Positions 22,509 to 28,493 of a DNA stretch of 37,508 nucleotides are shown here, one piece after another. The stretch is taken from the IMG/VR virus record IMGVR_UViG_3300010354_000012, positions 1-37,508 of that record. One strand, given 5' to 3'. This stretch comes from a virus. The notes under the pieces are model-generated. The model made no database searches. It saw only the letters and a list, made by a program, of their open reading frames with translations, and was not told the origin of the DNA. Position 1 is the first letter of the stretch, and each line of letters starts with the position of its first letter. The translations under genes and the position numbers were made by a program.

Positions 22509-23689
22509 GCGGCATTCAGCTGCGTCAGGCCGCCAAGCATTTCAAAGAGCTGCCGCATCAGCTGGCCGCTTGGGATTGGCTGCAAGAGCGCATCGACAAG
22601 CAGGCGTTGGAGGAGTTTGCGGAGCTGTACCGCGCTGATCCGCTGCCGAAATCCACACCGCCTCCCACGTGGCTGGCGCCGGCCTTAAAGATCATTCGCG
22701 AATTTGAAGGCTGCCGCCTGCAGGCCTACAAAGACGCCACCGGCATTCCCACCATCGGCTGGGGCAGCACGCGCCTTGCCAAGGCACCAGTGCGCATGGG
22801 CGACACGATCACCCAGCAGCAAGCCGATCAGCTGCTCAGCGATGAAGTGCTGCACCTGTTTGGCCCTGGTGTGCAGCAGCTGCTGCCGCTCTCCAAAACC
22901 TGGCGGCCTGAGCAGATCGCGGCGCTGGTGAGCTTTGCCTACAATCTCGGCCTTGGCGCCTTGGAGGAGAGCACGCTGCGCAAGCGGCTGCTGGCTGGTG
23001 AGGAGCCCTGCCAGGTGGTGCGCGAGGAGCTGCCCAAATGGGTGCATGCCGGCGAGGCCGTGCTGCCTGGCTTGGAGCGGCGCCGGGCCGCTGAGGTGGC
23101 GTTGTTTTGTGCCACGCCAAGGCTGGCGACACCACCGCAACAGAGCGGTCCAGCCAACCCGCTCAAGGTGCCCTACTACAGCCAGCGCGACAGCCAAGTG
23201 GCCGGTCAAGCGCATCGCATGTGCTTTAGCAGCAGCTGCGCCATGCTCACCGCCTTCCTCAAGCCCGGCAGCATCAGCGGCGCCAATGCCGATGATCAAT
23301 ACCTGCAGCGGGTGCGCCAATACGGCGACAGCACCGACGCGCAAGCGCAACTCAAGGCGCTCGCCAGCTACGGCATCAGCGCCCGCTTTGTGCAAAACGC
23401 CAGCTGGTCAGACTTGGAGCAGCAGCTGGCCAAAGGGGTGCCGGTGCCCTGTGGCTTTCTGCACCACGGCAGCAGCAGCCACCCTGTCGGTGGTGGCCAT
23501 TGGCTGATCGTCATCGGCTTGACCGCTGGTCACGTGCTGGTCAATGACCCCTATGGCGAGCTGGATGTCGTCAATGGCACCTACCTCAACAGCAAAGGGG
23601 CTGGGCTGGCCTACAGCCGCAAGAACTGGGGCCCGCGTTGGCTTGTGGAAGGGCCGCGCTCTGGCTGGGCGATCCTGGCTCAACCATGA
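22505..23689 (+). CDS. bifunctional endolysin: GH24 lysozyme plus C39-like peptidase
   Basis: The 394-residue protein degrades peptidoglycan at lysis. Residues 60-200 form a T4-type lysozyme with catalytic E68 (EFEGC), D77 (YKDATG) and T83 (PTIGWG), spaced 9 and 6 residues as in T4. Residues 220-380 form a papain-like peptidase resembling C39, with candidate Cys240 (HRMCFSSSC), His332 (GGGHWLIV) and Asp348 (VNDPYG). A helical 55-residue N-terminal extension precedes the lysozyme. It would cut both glycan and peptide. The stop overlaps the next ATG. Confidence 0.88.
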   Translation: MSGIQLRQAAKHFKELPHQLAAWDWLQERIDKQALEEFAELYRADPLPKSTPPPTWLAPALKIIREFEGCRLQAYKDATGIPTIGWGSTRLAKAPVRMGDTITQQQADQLLSDEVLHLFGPGVQQLLPLSKTWRPEQIAALVSFAYNLGLGALEESTLRKRLLAGEEPCQVVREELPKWVHAGEAVLPGLERRRAAEVALFCATPRLATPPQQSGPANPLKVPYYSQRDSQVAGQAHRMCFSSSCAMLTAFLKPGSISGANADDQYLQRVRQYGDSTDAQAQLKALASYGISARFVQNASWSDLEQQLAKGVPVPCGFLHHGSSSHPVGGGHWLIVIGLTAGHVLVNDPYGELDVVNGTYLNSKGAGLAYSRKNWGPRWLVEGPRSGWAILAQP

Positions 23690-23871
23690 AGGAGCCAAGC
23701 ATCAGCCAGCGCATTCAGCCTGGCCTGTGGAAGGTGCATCGCCGCAACCCGGAGCAGGTGGTGTGGATGGCCACCGCCCATGGCATCACCTACCTGAGCT
23801 ACAGCGAGGAGAAAGCTCGGTTGTGGTTGAGCCGTGAGCTGGATGATCCAGAACCGCTGGATGCGGCATAA
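23686..23871 (+). CDS. small late protein, 61 residues
   Basis: Its ATG overlaps the endolysin stop. The product contains SISQRIQPGLWKVHRRNPEQ and TYLSYSEEKARLWLSREL. No family is recognised. It is the last rightward gene of the late block before the leftward unit; its stop is followed within a few bases by an A tract and a hairpin that would terminate leftward transcription. Confidence 0.6.
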   Translation: MKEPSISQRIQPGLWKVHRRNPEQVVWMATAHGITYLSYSEEKARLWLSRELDDPEPLDAA

Positions 23872-23893
23872 AAAAGCCCCCAAAGCAGGGGGC
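23870..23893 (-). terminator. leftward rho-independent terminator
   Basis: The stem GCCCCC / GGGGGC (23876-23881, 23888-23893) has a six-base loop. On the minus strand it is followed by six T. It ends transcription of the small minus-strand gene at 23920-24084 and possibly of the early leftward operon. Confidence 0.85.
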
Positions 23894-23910
23894 TCATCGA
23901 ACCATTCGCT

Positions 23911-23922
23911 TGAACTTGCCTA
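23911..23922 (-). promoter_or_regulatory. junction motif copy at a gene end (TAGGCAAGTTCA)
   Basis: Minus-strand copy starting at the stop codon of the 23920-24084 gene. No gene follows before the terminator, so this copy does not fit a simple promoter role and is a test case for other explanations. Confidence 0.35.
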
Positions 23923-24084
23923 GCGTTTGCCCTCGTCGCCTGGCAGCCCCTTGGCGACCAGCAGGCATTGGTAGAGCACCTCAGCCTGCCAACGCTGCGC
24001 ATGCTCGGTGCAGTAGCCCAATCCGCACACACGCCAACGCGGACCGTCTGATGTGTGCACCAACTCCACCGTTGGTACAACCAT
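23920..24084 (-). CDS. small minus-strand protein, 54 residues
   Basis: The product reads VVPTVELVHTSDGPRWRVCG, then LGYCTEHAQRWQAEVLYQCL, and ends with a charged tail. It has three Cys and one His (VCGLGYC...H...QC), a possible small zinc site, although spacing is irregular. It has its own upstream junction motif (24107-24118) and a strong terminator after its stop, so it looks like a single-gene unit on the strand opposite to the rest of the late block. The function is unknown. Confidence 0.6.
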   Translation of the reverse strand: MVVPTVELVHTSDGPRWRVCGLGYCTEHAQRWQAEVLYQCLLVAKGLPGDEGKR

Positions 24085-24106
24085 CGGGCAGCTTTAGCTT
24101 GACCTC

Positions 24107-24118
24107 TTAGGTTGCCGC
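24107..24118 (-). promoter_or_regulatory. late junction motif on minus strand (GCGGCAACCTAA)
   Basis: Copy of the 12-bp motif in front of the small leftward gene, 22 nt before its ATG (24084). Orientation follows the gene, which argues for a directional signal rather than a random repeat. Confidence 0.55.
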
Positions 24119-24119
24119 C

Positions 24120-24353
24120 ATGGCCTGGGGCGAGTGGATGGTGCCTCAACCAGGCCCTGAGCATTGGTTGACCTTGGAGCGTCAACGCAGGGCCGTGGCT
24201 GATTATTCCGAGACCCAAGCCAAGGAGATGCTGGTCAAACTCTGCCAGCTCTCAATGCATCAAGACCTGATCATTCGCGGTGCTACGCGGCGGATTGCCG
24301 AGCTGGAGTGCCTTCAGGCTTTGGAGAAGGCCGCAGATACTGCTGAAGCCTGA
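24120..24353 (+). CDS. possible NblA-like small helical protein
   Basis: The 77-residue protein contains HWLTLERQRRAVADYSETQA followed by KEMLVKLCQLSMHQDLIIRG. The order of LTLE, then a short gap, then S..QAKE(M/F)LVKL and a second helix resembles NblA (SLEQQF...S.DQAKDFLVKLYEQ), the small cyanobacterial protein that targets phycobilisomes for degradation; some freshwater cyanophages carry nblA. The gap before the QAK helix is shorter than in NblA and the C-terminus diverges, so this may be only a related helical-hairpin family. It converges on and overlaps the sigma gene by about 70 nt. Confidence 0.45.
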   Translation: MAWGEWMVPQPGPEHWLTLERQRRAVADYSETQAKEMLVKLCQLSMHQDLIIRGATRRIAELECLQALEKAADTAEA

Positions 24354-25200
24354 TCAACGCACTCTTGTGGTGAATCTGCACCATCTGACGGGTGGTGCCC
24401 ACTTCTTGAGCAATCGATTCAAACGACGGCGGGCTTTTCAACGTGTGGAAGTAGCGCGAGAGAATCACATGCCGCTGTTTATCGCTCAGGTGTTGCACGG
24501 CGTCCTGCAACGGCTCGCTCATCAGCCCGCATTCGTTGTAGCTGTCCTCCACCTCTGACAGATCAGCCAGCAAATCCAGATAGGTGCTGCTCTCGTAGCC
24601 CTCTTTGACCGTCTCATCCAAGCTCAAGATGCTGGCGTTGTGGTTGAGGTAATGCTGCAGGCTTAGCTCTGAGACGTTGCAGTGCTCGGCCACCAAGGAC
24701 AACGCCGGCAGGCGCCCCGTTTGGCGGTGGTGCTCCCGCATGAAATCCATCGCGGCCTTGATCGTTTGATTGACGCCATGGGGCAGGCGGATGGTGCGGC
24801 CGTGCCGTTCAATGCTGCGGATGATGCCCTGCTTGATCCACCAGTAGGCGTAGGTGGAGAACTTGTAGCCCCGCGTCGGATCAAAGCGCAGGATGCCGCT
24901 CTGCAGACCGAGCAACCCCTCTTGGATCAGATCCTCTAAGGACTGGGTGCCACCGACCCGCACGTATTTCTTGGCGACATTGACCGCCAGGCGGATGTTC
25001 GATTGAAAAAAGCGGTCGTAGGCCCGTTTGCCGCGCCGCATCACCATTTTCTGTTTGGGCGTTGGCCGCTCGATGTCTTTGATCTCCTGCCAGGCCTGGA
25101 CGTGGCGGGCAAAGATGATCTCCTCTTTGGCGGTCAGCAGCGGATAGCGATGCGATGCCTGAATCAGCCAGTCCACCGTGTCGGTGTTTGAAATCAGCAC
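24283..25200 (-). CDS. sigma-70 family RNA polymerase sigma factor (group-2-like)
   Basis: The 305-residue protein has full sigma architecture: region 1.2 (WLIQASHRYPLLTAKEEIIF), region 2 (NIRLAVNVAKKYVR; LEDLIQEGLLGLQSGILRFD; YKFSTYAYWWIKQGIIRSIE; RTIRLPHGVN), region 3, and a region 4.2 HTH (SFESIAQEVGTTRQMVQIHH). It closely resembles cyanobacterial group 2 sigma factors, which supports the host inference. It starts at GTG. It is the last gene of the leftward early operon, so it is made after the recombination genes and could redirect host polymerase to middle or late promoters. Confidence 0.93.
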   Translation of the reverse strand: MLISNTDTVDWLIQASHRYPLLTAKEEIIFARHVQAWQEIKDIERPTPKQKMVMRRGKRAYDRFFQSNIRLAVNVAKKYVRVGGTQSLEDLIQEGLLGLQSGILRFDPTRGYKFSTYAYWWIKQGIIRSIERHGRTIRLPHGVNQTIKAAMDFMREHHRQTGRLPALSLVAEHCNVSELSLQHYLNHNASILSLDETVKEGYESSTYLDLLADLSEVEDSYNECGLMSEPLQDAVQHLSDKQRHVILSRYFHTLKSPPSFESIAQEVGTTRQMVQIHHKSALIRLQQYLRPSPKPEGTPARQSAA

Positions 25201-25241
25201 AGCAAGGGAGGCAAAGGTGGTGGAGGTAGCGCTGCTCGGGT

Positions 25242-25823
25242 TTAGACCGTGGCCAAGGTCACCTCATGCTCTTGGTCTTGGTATTTGCCCGCTCGATCCT
25301 GGTAGCTGGTGGAGCAGGGGTCGCCCTCAAAGAACAGCAGCTGACAGATGCCCTCGTTGGCATAGAGCCGGCAGTCAGCGCCGGAGCTGTTGCTGAACTC
25401 CAAGGTGAGGTGACCGCGCCAACCCGCTTCCGCTGGAGTCATGTTGGCAATCACCCCCATCCGGGCATAGGTGGACTTGCCCAGGCAGATCACCGTGACA
25501 TTGGGGGGCACGCTCAGGTGCTCCAACGCCACGCCCAGCCCATAGCTGTGGGCCGGCAGGACAAAAAAGCGCCCCTTCTCGTCGCCTTGCAGGTCGACGT
25601 TGCGCAGGTTGTCGGGGTTGAACGCCTTGGGGTCCATGATCGTGCCCGGCACATGCTGGAACACGCGGAAATCCGCTGGCGACAGGCGGATGTCGTAGCC
25701 GTAGGAGCTGCAGCCGTAGCTGAGCACCTTGTGCGACGCCACCTGGCGAATCAAGGTGGGTTCAAACGGGCGGATCATGCCGGCTTCAGCCCGCACGCGA
25801 ATCCAGTGGTCCGCTTTGATCAC
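25242..25823 (-). CDS. dcd: dCTP deaminase
   Basis: The 193-residue enzyme converts dCTP to dUTP, feeding thymidylate synthesis for phage DNA. It shows family motifs: SYGCSSYGYDIRLS, the phosphate-binding GKSTYARMG, the catalytic glutamate in WRGHLTLEFSN, and the C-terminal QDRAGKYQDQ. Length is normal. GTG 25823 is chosen because a GGGAG sequence lies upstream and the family usually starts near IKADHWI; a TTG at 25859 would add 12 residues. Its start overlaps the stop of the upstream small gene (GTGA). Confidence 0.95.
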   Translation of the reverse strand: MIKADHWIRVRAEAGMIRPFEPTLIRQVASHKVLSYGCSSYGYDIRLSPADFRVFQHVPGTIMDPKAFNPDNLRNVDLQGDEKGRFFVLPAHSYGLGVALEHLSVPPNVTVICLGKSTYARMGVIANMTPAEAGWRGHLTLEFSNSSGADCRLYANEGICQLLFFEGDPCSTSYQDRAGKYQDQEHEVTLATV

Positions 25824-25975
25824 GACTCGATCTCCCTGGATTTGAAGGCCAACAGCCAAGCCGCAAATTGCGTCATCAGCGCAGCGGTCTGGTTGTTGAT
25901 CGGAGCGGCGTGGGGGTAGCTGTCACGCCACCACTCAGCAAGCAAATCCTCAAGCGTCTTGGTCGGGGCTGTCAT
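25820..25975 (-). CDS. small early protein, 51 residues
   Basis: The product reads TAPTKTLEDLLAEWWRDSYP, then HAAPINNQTAALMTQFAAWL. The EWW..S.P....N.QT...M..FA pattern is familiar from small cyanophage early proteins of unknown role. It overlaps the upstream gene by 26 nt and the dcd start by 4 nt, so it is embedded in the leftward early operon. Confidence 0.7.
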   Translation of the reverse strand: MTAPTKTLEDLLAEWWRDSYPHAAPINNQTAALMTQFAAWLLAFKSREIES

Positions 25976-26117
25976 TGGTGGATTCGGCCAGCAAGCCGGT
26001 GTAGGTGGATTTATGGGGGTGGCCGTCAGGCAGCTGATCGCGGCCGGAGGCGAGGTAGGCCGCCTCCAGGCGGTCCTGCCGGGCCTGCTGCTCGATGGGG
26101 TGGCAGTCGGGGTTCAT
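25950..26117 (-). CDS. small early protein, 55 residues
   Basis: The product contains PDCHPIEQQARQDRLEAAYL and a LPDGHPHKSTYTGLLAE segment. Its ATG overlaps the stop of the upstream gene (TGATG) and its end overlaps the next gene. No family is recognised. Tight operon packing supports that it is real. Confidence 0.65.
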   Translation of the reverse strand: MNPDCHPIEQQARQDRLEAAYLASGRDQLPDGHPHKSTYTGLLAESTNDSPDQDA

Positions 26118-26404
26118 CAGAAGGGCATCCGAGCGGGGCTGTCGGCCTTGGGCTTTTGATCGCTCACTGCCAGCAGCAGGTAGTCATTGCCGCTTTTGCT
26201 GACGCGAGGCCGCAGGTTGGCGCGCAGCTGCACGCAGGGTTGGCCTTTGTCATTGGCCACCGGGTTTTGGTGCAGTGCCCAGTTGTAGAGCTTTTCGATC
26301 TCTTCAACGGGCACCTCCGAGGAAGCCCAATAAGCGCCTTGTGTGTTGCGGTCTTGGTTGCAGGTGAACCAGAGGGTGAAGGCGTCGGGTGCGAAGTCAG
26401 GCAT
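26117..26404 (-). CDS. small early protein, possible ssDNA-binding partner
   Basis: The 95-residue protein has an aromatic N-terminal part (FTLWFTCNQDRNTQGAYW), a helix (VEEIEKLYNWALHQ) and a beta C-terminal part (CVQLRANLRPRVSKSGNDYL). The latter resembles strands of small OB-type or beta proteins encoded next to phage annealing recombinases, hence a tentative ssDNA-binding idea. I cannot assign a family. It is the fifth gene downstream of the annealing protein. Confidence 0.6.
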   Translation of the reverse strand: MPDFAPDAFTLWFTCNQDRNTQGAYWASSEVPVEEIEKLYNWALHQNPVANDKGQPCVQLRANLRPRVSKSGNDYLLLAVSDQKPKADSPARMPF

Positions 26405-26407
26405 GAA

Positions 26408-26608
26408 TCACTCGATGATGGGAAGGTTGAAATAACGGCGCAGGGCGTCATGGACCGCGCCGCTTTGGGTGAGCTGGTGCTGCTCGGCGTGCTGCCGAAT
26501 CAGCTGCATCACGTCGGGCCAAAGGTGCGCACAAACCGCAACGCTCTTGGTGCTGCGGGCGTAGCGCCGCCGAGGGATGACGGCTTGACGCTTGCTAGTG
26601 CTAGTCAT
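26408..26608 (-). CDS. small RHH-like DNA-binding protein
   Basis: The 66-residue protein begins TSTSKRQAVIPRRRYARSTK and ends LTQSGAVHDALRRYFNLPII. The basic beta-like start followed by two helices, the second with SGAVHDALRRYF, fits ribbon-helix-helix regulators. ATG 26608 overlaps the upstream stop. The first codons contain two CTAG tetramers, and the same codon pattern opens the gene at 34292. Possibly an early-operon autoregulator. Confidence 0.6.
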   Translation of the reverse strand: MTSTSKRQAVIPRRRYARSTKSVAVCAHLWPDVMQLIRQHAEQHQLTQSGAVHDALRRYFNLPIIE

Positions 26609-26882
26609 CGCAGGCGCACCAGAGGTGAGGCGTGGACTTGTGGGCATAGAAATCAACAGGTCTGATCGCTAGGCCATCTGTAGCTATGCCGTGCACATTT
26701 TTTAAGGCAATCCACCGAGTCATTGCATTTTCATGTGAAATGCCGCGCAGCTCGGGCTCGATGTCATTGGGCGACTGGGCCCAGTGGAGCACGTTGCCGC
26801 GTATTGCAGCAAGGTATAAGCCCTCACTGTTCGTCAGCGCCCAATAGACCCGGTGCAGATACGGATCGATTGAGTAGCGCAA
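26601..26882 (-). CDS. early protein of unknown function
   Basis: From TTG 26882 the 93-residue product reads LRYSIDPYLHRVYWALTNSE, then GLYLAAIRGNVLHWAQSPND, and ends FYAHKSTPHLWCACDD, which looks protein-like. Further upstream this frame becomes Thr/Ser/Ala-rich shadow sequence over the gene at 26824-27060, so the first plausible start is TTG 26882. The 59-nt overlap with the upstream gene is large for this operon; a frameshift joining the two is possible. Confidence 0.55.
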   Translation of the reverse strand: MRYSIDPYLHRVYWALTNSEGLYLAAIRGNVLHWAQSPNDIEPELRGISHENAMTRWIALKNVHGIATDGLAIRPVDFYAHKSTPHLWCACDD

Positions 26883-27060
26883 GGTCGTGCTTGATGCGCT
26901 GGAGCAGCACGCGCTTGGCGCAGTGGTTGCCGTAGTTGATGAGCCGGGCGTTGTATGCAGCTTCCGCATAAGCGTCTGATGCTGCGCTCTCATAGCTCTC
27001 GATGGCTCGGCATACATGGCCGAGAGCAATTCGGATGTGGTCATCAGCTGGCTGCGGCAT
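26824..27060 (-). CDS. early helical protein, 78 residues
   Basis: The product begins PQPADDHIRIALGHVCRAIE, then SYESAASDAYAEAAYNARLI. It is helical with a later basic segment (KRVLLQRIKHDLALL). ATG 27060 overlaps the end of the annealing-protein gene by 17 nt. Its last 20 residues look less natural than the overlapping frame, so it may really continue into the 26601-26882 frame. The function is unknown. Confidence 0.55.
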   Translation of the reverse strand: MPQPADDHIRIALGHVCRAIESYESAASDAYAEAAYNARLINYGNHCAKRVLLQRIKHDLALLNRSVSAPGLLGADEQ

Positions 27061-27736
27061 GGATCTGGGCCATCAAGAAGTCCCGGTGGGCGGCGGTTTT
27101 GATGTAGTCAGCGGCCTTTTTGTCTGGCGGCAGGCTGAACCGCTCTTGAAAAGCGGTCACGATCTGCAGCCGCTGCTGCTCGTTGACTTGGCAGACAGCT
27201 GCCACCAGCTCCTTGATCTCGTCCTGGCTGAGCCGCTCAGGGTTGAGGGAGCTGGGGCGCTTGGCCACGGCGGTTTTTGTAGGTGCCTTGTTAGGGCTAG
27301 CCGCTGAGGCCGCAGCGTCCTCCTCGCGCATCGGGTTCTCCACCTCCACCCGTGCCCACAGCTCATAGCCCAAGCCAAAGGCAAAGGCCGCAGCGGTGCA
27401 CAGGCAGCGGCGGTGCGTGTCGGTTAAGGTCCGCGCCGTGATCCGCTCCTGCGGGATCGGGTTGTTGCGGTTGTCCATGCAAGCCTGCGGGAAGTCAGGC
27501 GTGGTGGCCTCGCCATTGGCGAAGTAGCCCACGACATAGCCGGTGCCATCCGGGGCGCGCCAGACGTGGCCTTGATCGGGAGCCGGCCGCAAGGCGAATT
27601 GCCAGCCGGGGGCATGGACGTGAAGAAGGTGGGCGATCTTGGCCCAGTTCACATAATCAGCGGCATAGGAGCCGCTGCCCTTGGTGGAGATGTCATCAGG
27701 CGTGATGACCCCACCAAGCTGCGGGAAATCGGTCAT
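27044..27736 (-). CDS. ssDNA-annealing recombinase (DUF1071/Sak3-like)
   Basis: The 230-residue protein shows the N-terminal core of the DUF1071-type annealing family: YAADYVNWAKIAHLLHVHAP, a glycine-rich beta region (GTGYVVGYFANGE), then TARTLTDTHRRCLCTAAAFA and FGLGYELWARVEVENP. The C-terminal third is a charged linker and helices. Such proteins anneal complementary single strands during phage recombination and replication. ATG 27736 leaves a leader of about 36 nt after the predicted promoter; ATG 27772 would make a leaderless mRNA. It is the first gene of the leftward early operon. Confidence 0.8.
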   Translation of the reverse strand: MTDFPQLGGVITPDDISTKGSGSYAADYVNWAKIAHLLHVHAPGWQFALRPAPDQGHVWRAPDGTGYVVGYFANGEATTPDFPQACMDNRNNPIPQERITARTLTDTHRRCLCTAAAFAFGLGYELWARVEVENPMREEDAAASAASPNKAPTKTAVAKRPSSLNPERLSQDEIKELVAAVCQVNEQQRLQIVTAFQERFSLPPDKKAADYIKTAAHRDFLMAQIHAAAS

Positions 27737-27778
27737 GGATGCGGTGTATCGGATGCCGCGTTGCTGCGGCATGCCGGC

Positions 27779-27807
27779 ACCATAGGCTAGCCTCCGCTAG
27801 CGGTCAA
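27779..27807 (-). promoter_or_regulatory. early leftward promoter with CTAG operator
   Basis: On the minus strand: TTGACC (27807-27802), 17-bp spacer, TATGGT (27784-27779). The spacer contains CTAGCG and the near-palindrome TAGGCTAGCCTC (27783-27794 on the plus strand). The -35 lies in the last codons of the HTH regulator gene. It would drive the annealing gene through to the sigma gene. Confidence 0.75.
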
Positions 27808-28465
27808 CCGATTTTTCCCAACGCGCTAGCGCCTCCTCCACCGGGTCGATGCCGTTCTGGCAGAGGGCCTCCCATTCGCCCGGTGTCCACTGGTGCCAGC
27901 CGCTCAGCACGTTGCGCAGCAGATCCCGCTGGCCGGCGCTCAAGCCGGGGCAGTGCTGCTCCAGCTGCTTCCACGCCACCGCTGGGCTTTGCATCTTGGA
28001 TTTGGCAATGCCCTCAAAGCGTTGCTGCTGCTCGCGGCTCAGGCGCTGCGCTTCCTCCTCGCTGAGCTGCTTGGGCAGCTGCAGCCACTCCGGTGCCTCC
28101 CGCTCGCCTACAAAGTGAGAGAAGAACTCGGTGGCCCCCCACGGCTTGCCGCTCTCATCGCAGATCGGCTGCGAGTCAGCCAAGCGATCCTTGAGCCGCC
28201 GGTCGATCACGCCGCTGTAGTCGCCGGCTGCCACCCGCGCATTGGCTAGTGCTAATTGAATGAAGGTCAAGGGCTGGGGCTGCTCGGTCTTGGCGTTCTG
28301 CAGCTTGTTGAAGCTCGAATCGCGCACCGCCGGAAAACCGGCCTGCTCGCCCCATTCGTGCAGGGTGCTGTGGATCCAACCATTGCGGTTGCACCACGCC
28401 GTGAGGGTGCGGCCAAAGCGCTGGCGGGCGGCCAGGGGCGGGTGCTGGTAGCGGTCGTGATCCAA
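27797..28465 (-). CDS. putative HTH regulator (repressor candidate)
   Basis: The 222-residue protein has an N-terminal segment (RQRFGRTLTAWCNRNGWIHS; TLHEWGEQAGFPAVRDSSFN; KLQNAKTEQPQPLTFIQLAL) that looks like an XRE-type HTH with a following helix. The C-terminal half is helical and acidic (LSEEEAQRLSREQQQRFEGI). The start is TTG 28465; no ATG fits. It lies between integrase and early operon, where phage repressors sit, and palindromic GGCTAGCC sites flank both ends of the gene. A repressor role is inference; it could also be a recombination directionality protein. Confidence 0.55.
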   Translation of the reverse strand: MDHDRYQHPPLAARQRFGRTLTAWCNRNGWIHSTLHEWGEQAGFPAVRDSSFNKLQNAKTEQPQPLTFIQLALANARVAAGDYSGVIDRRLKDRLADSQPICDESGKPWGATEFFSHFVGEREAPEWLQLPKQLSEEEAQRLSREQQQRFEGIAKSKMQSPAVAWKQLEQHCPGLSAGQRDLLRNVLSGWHQWTPGEWEALCQNGIDPVEEALARWEKSVDR

Positions 28466-28478
28466 GGGAGAGGCTTCG

Positions 28479-28493
28479 CTAGCGGCTAGCCTA
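28479..28493. promoter_or_regulatory. palindromic operator near regulator start
   Basis: CTAGCGGCTAGCC followed by TA, containing the palindrome GGCTAGCC (28484-28491), spans the integrase stop codon and lies 14-28 bp upstream of the regulator's TTG start. Same half-sites as at 27783 and 33986-34003. Confidence 0.5.
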
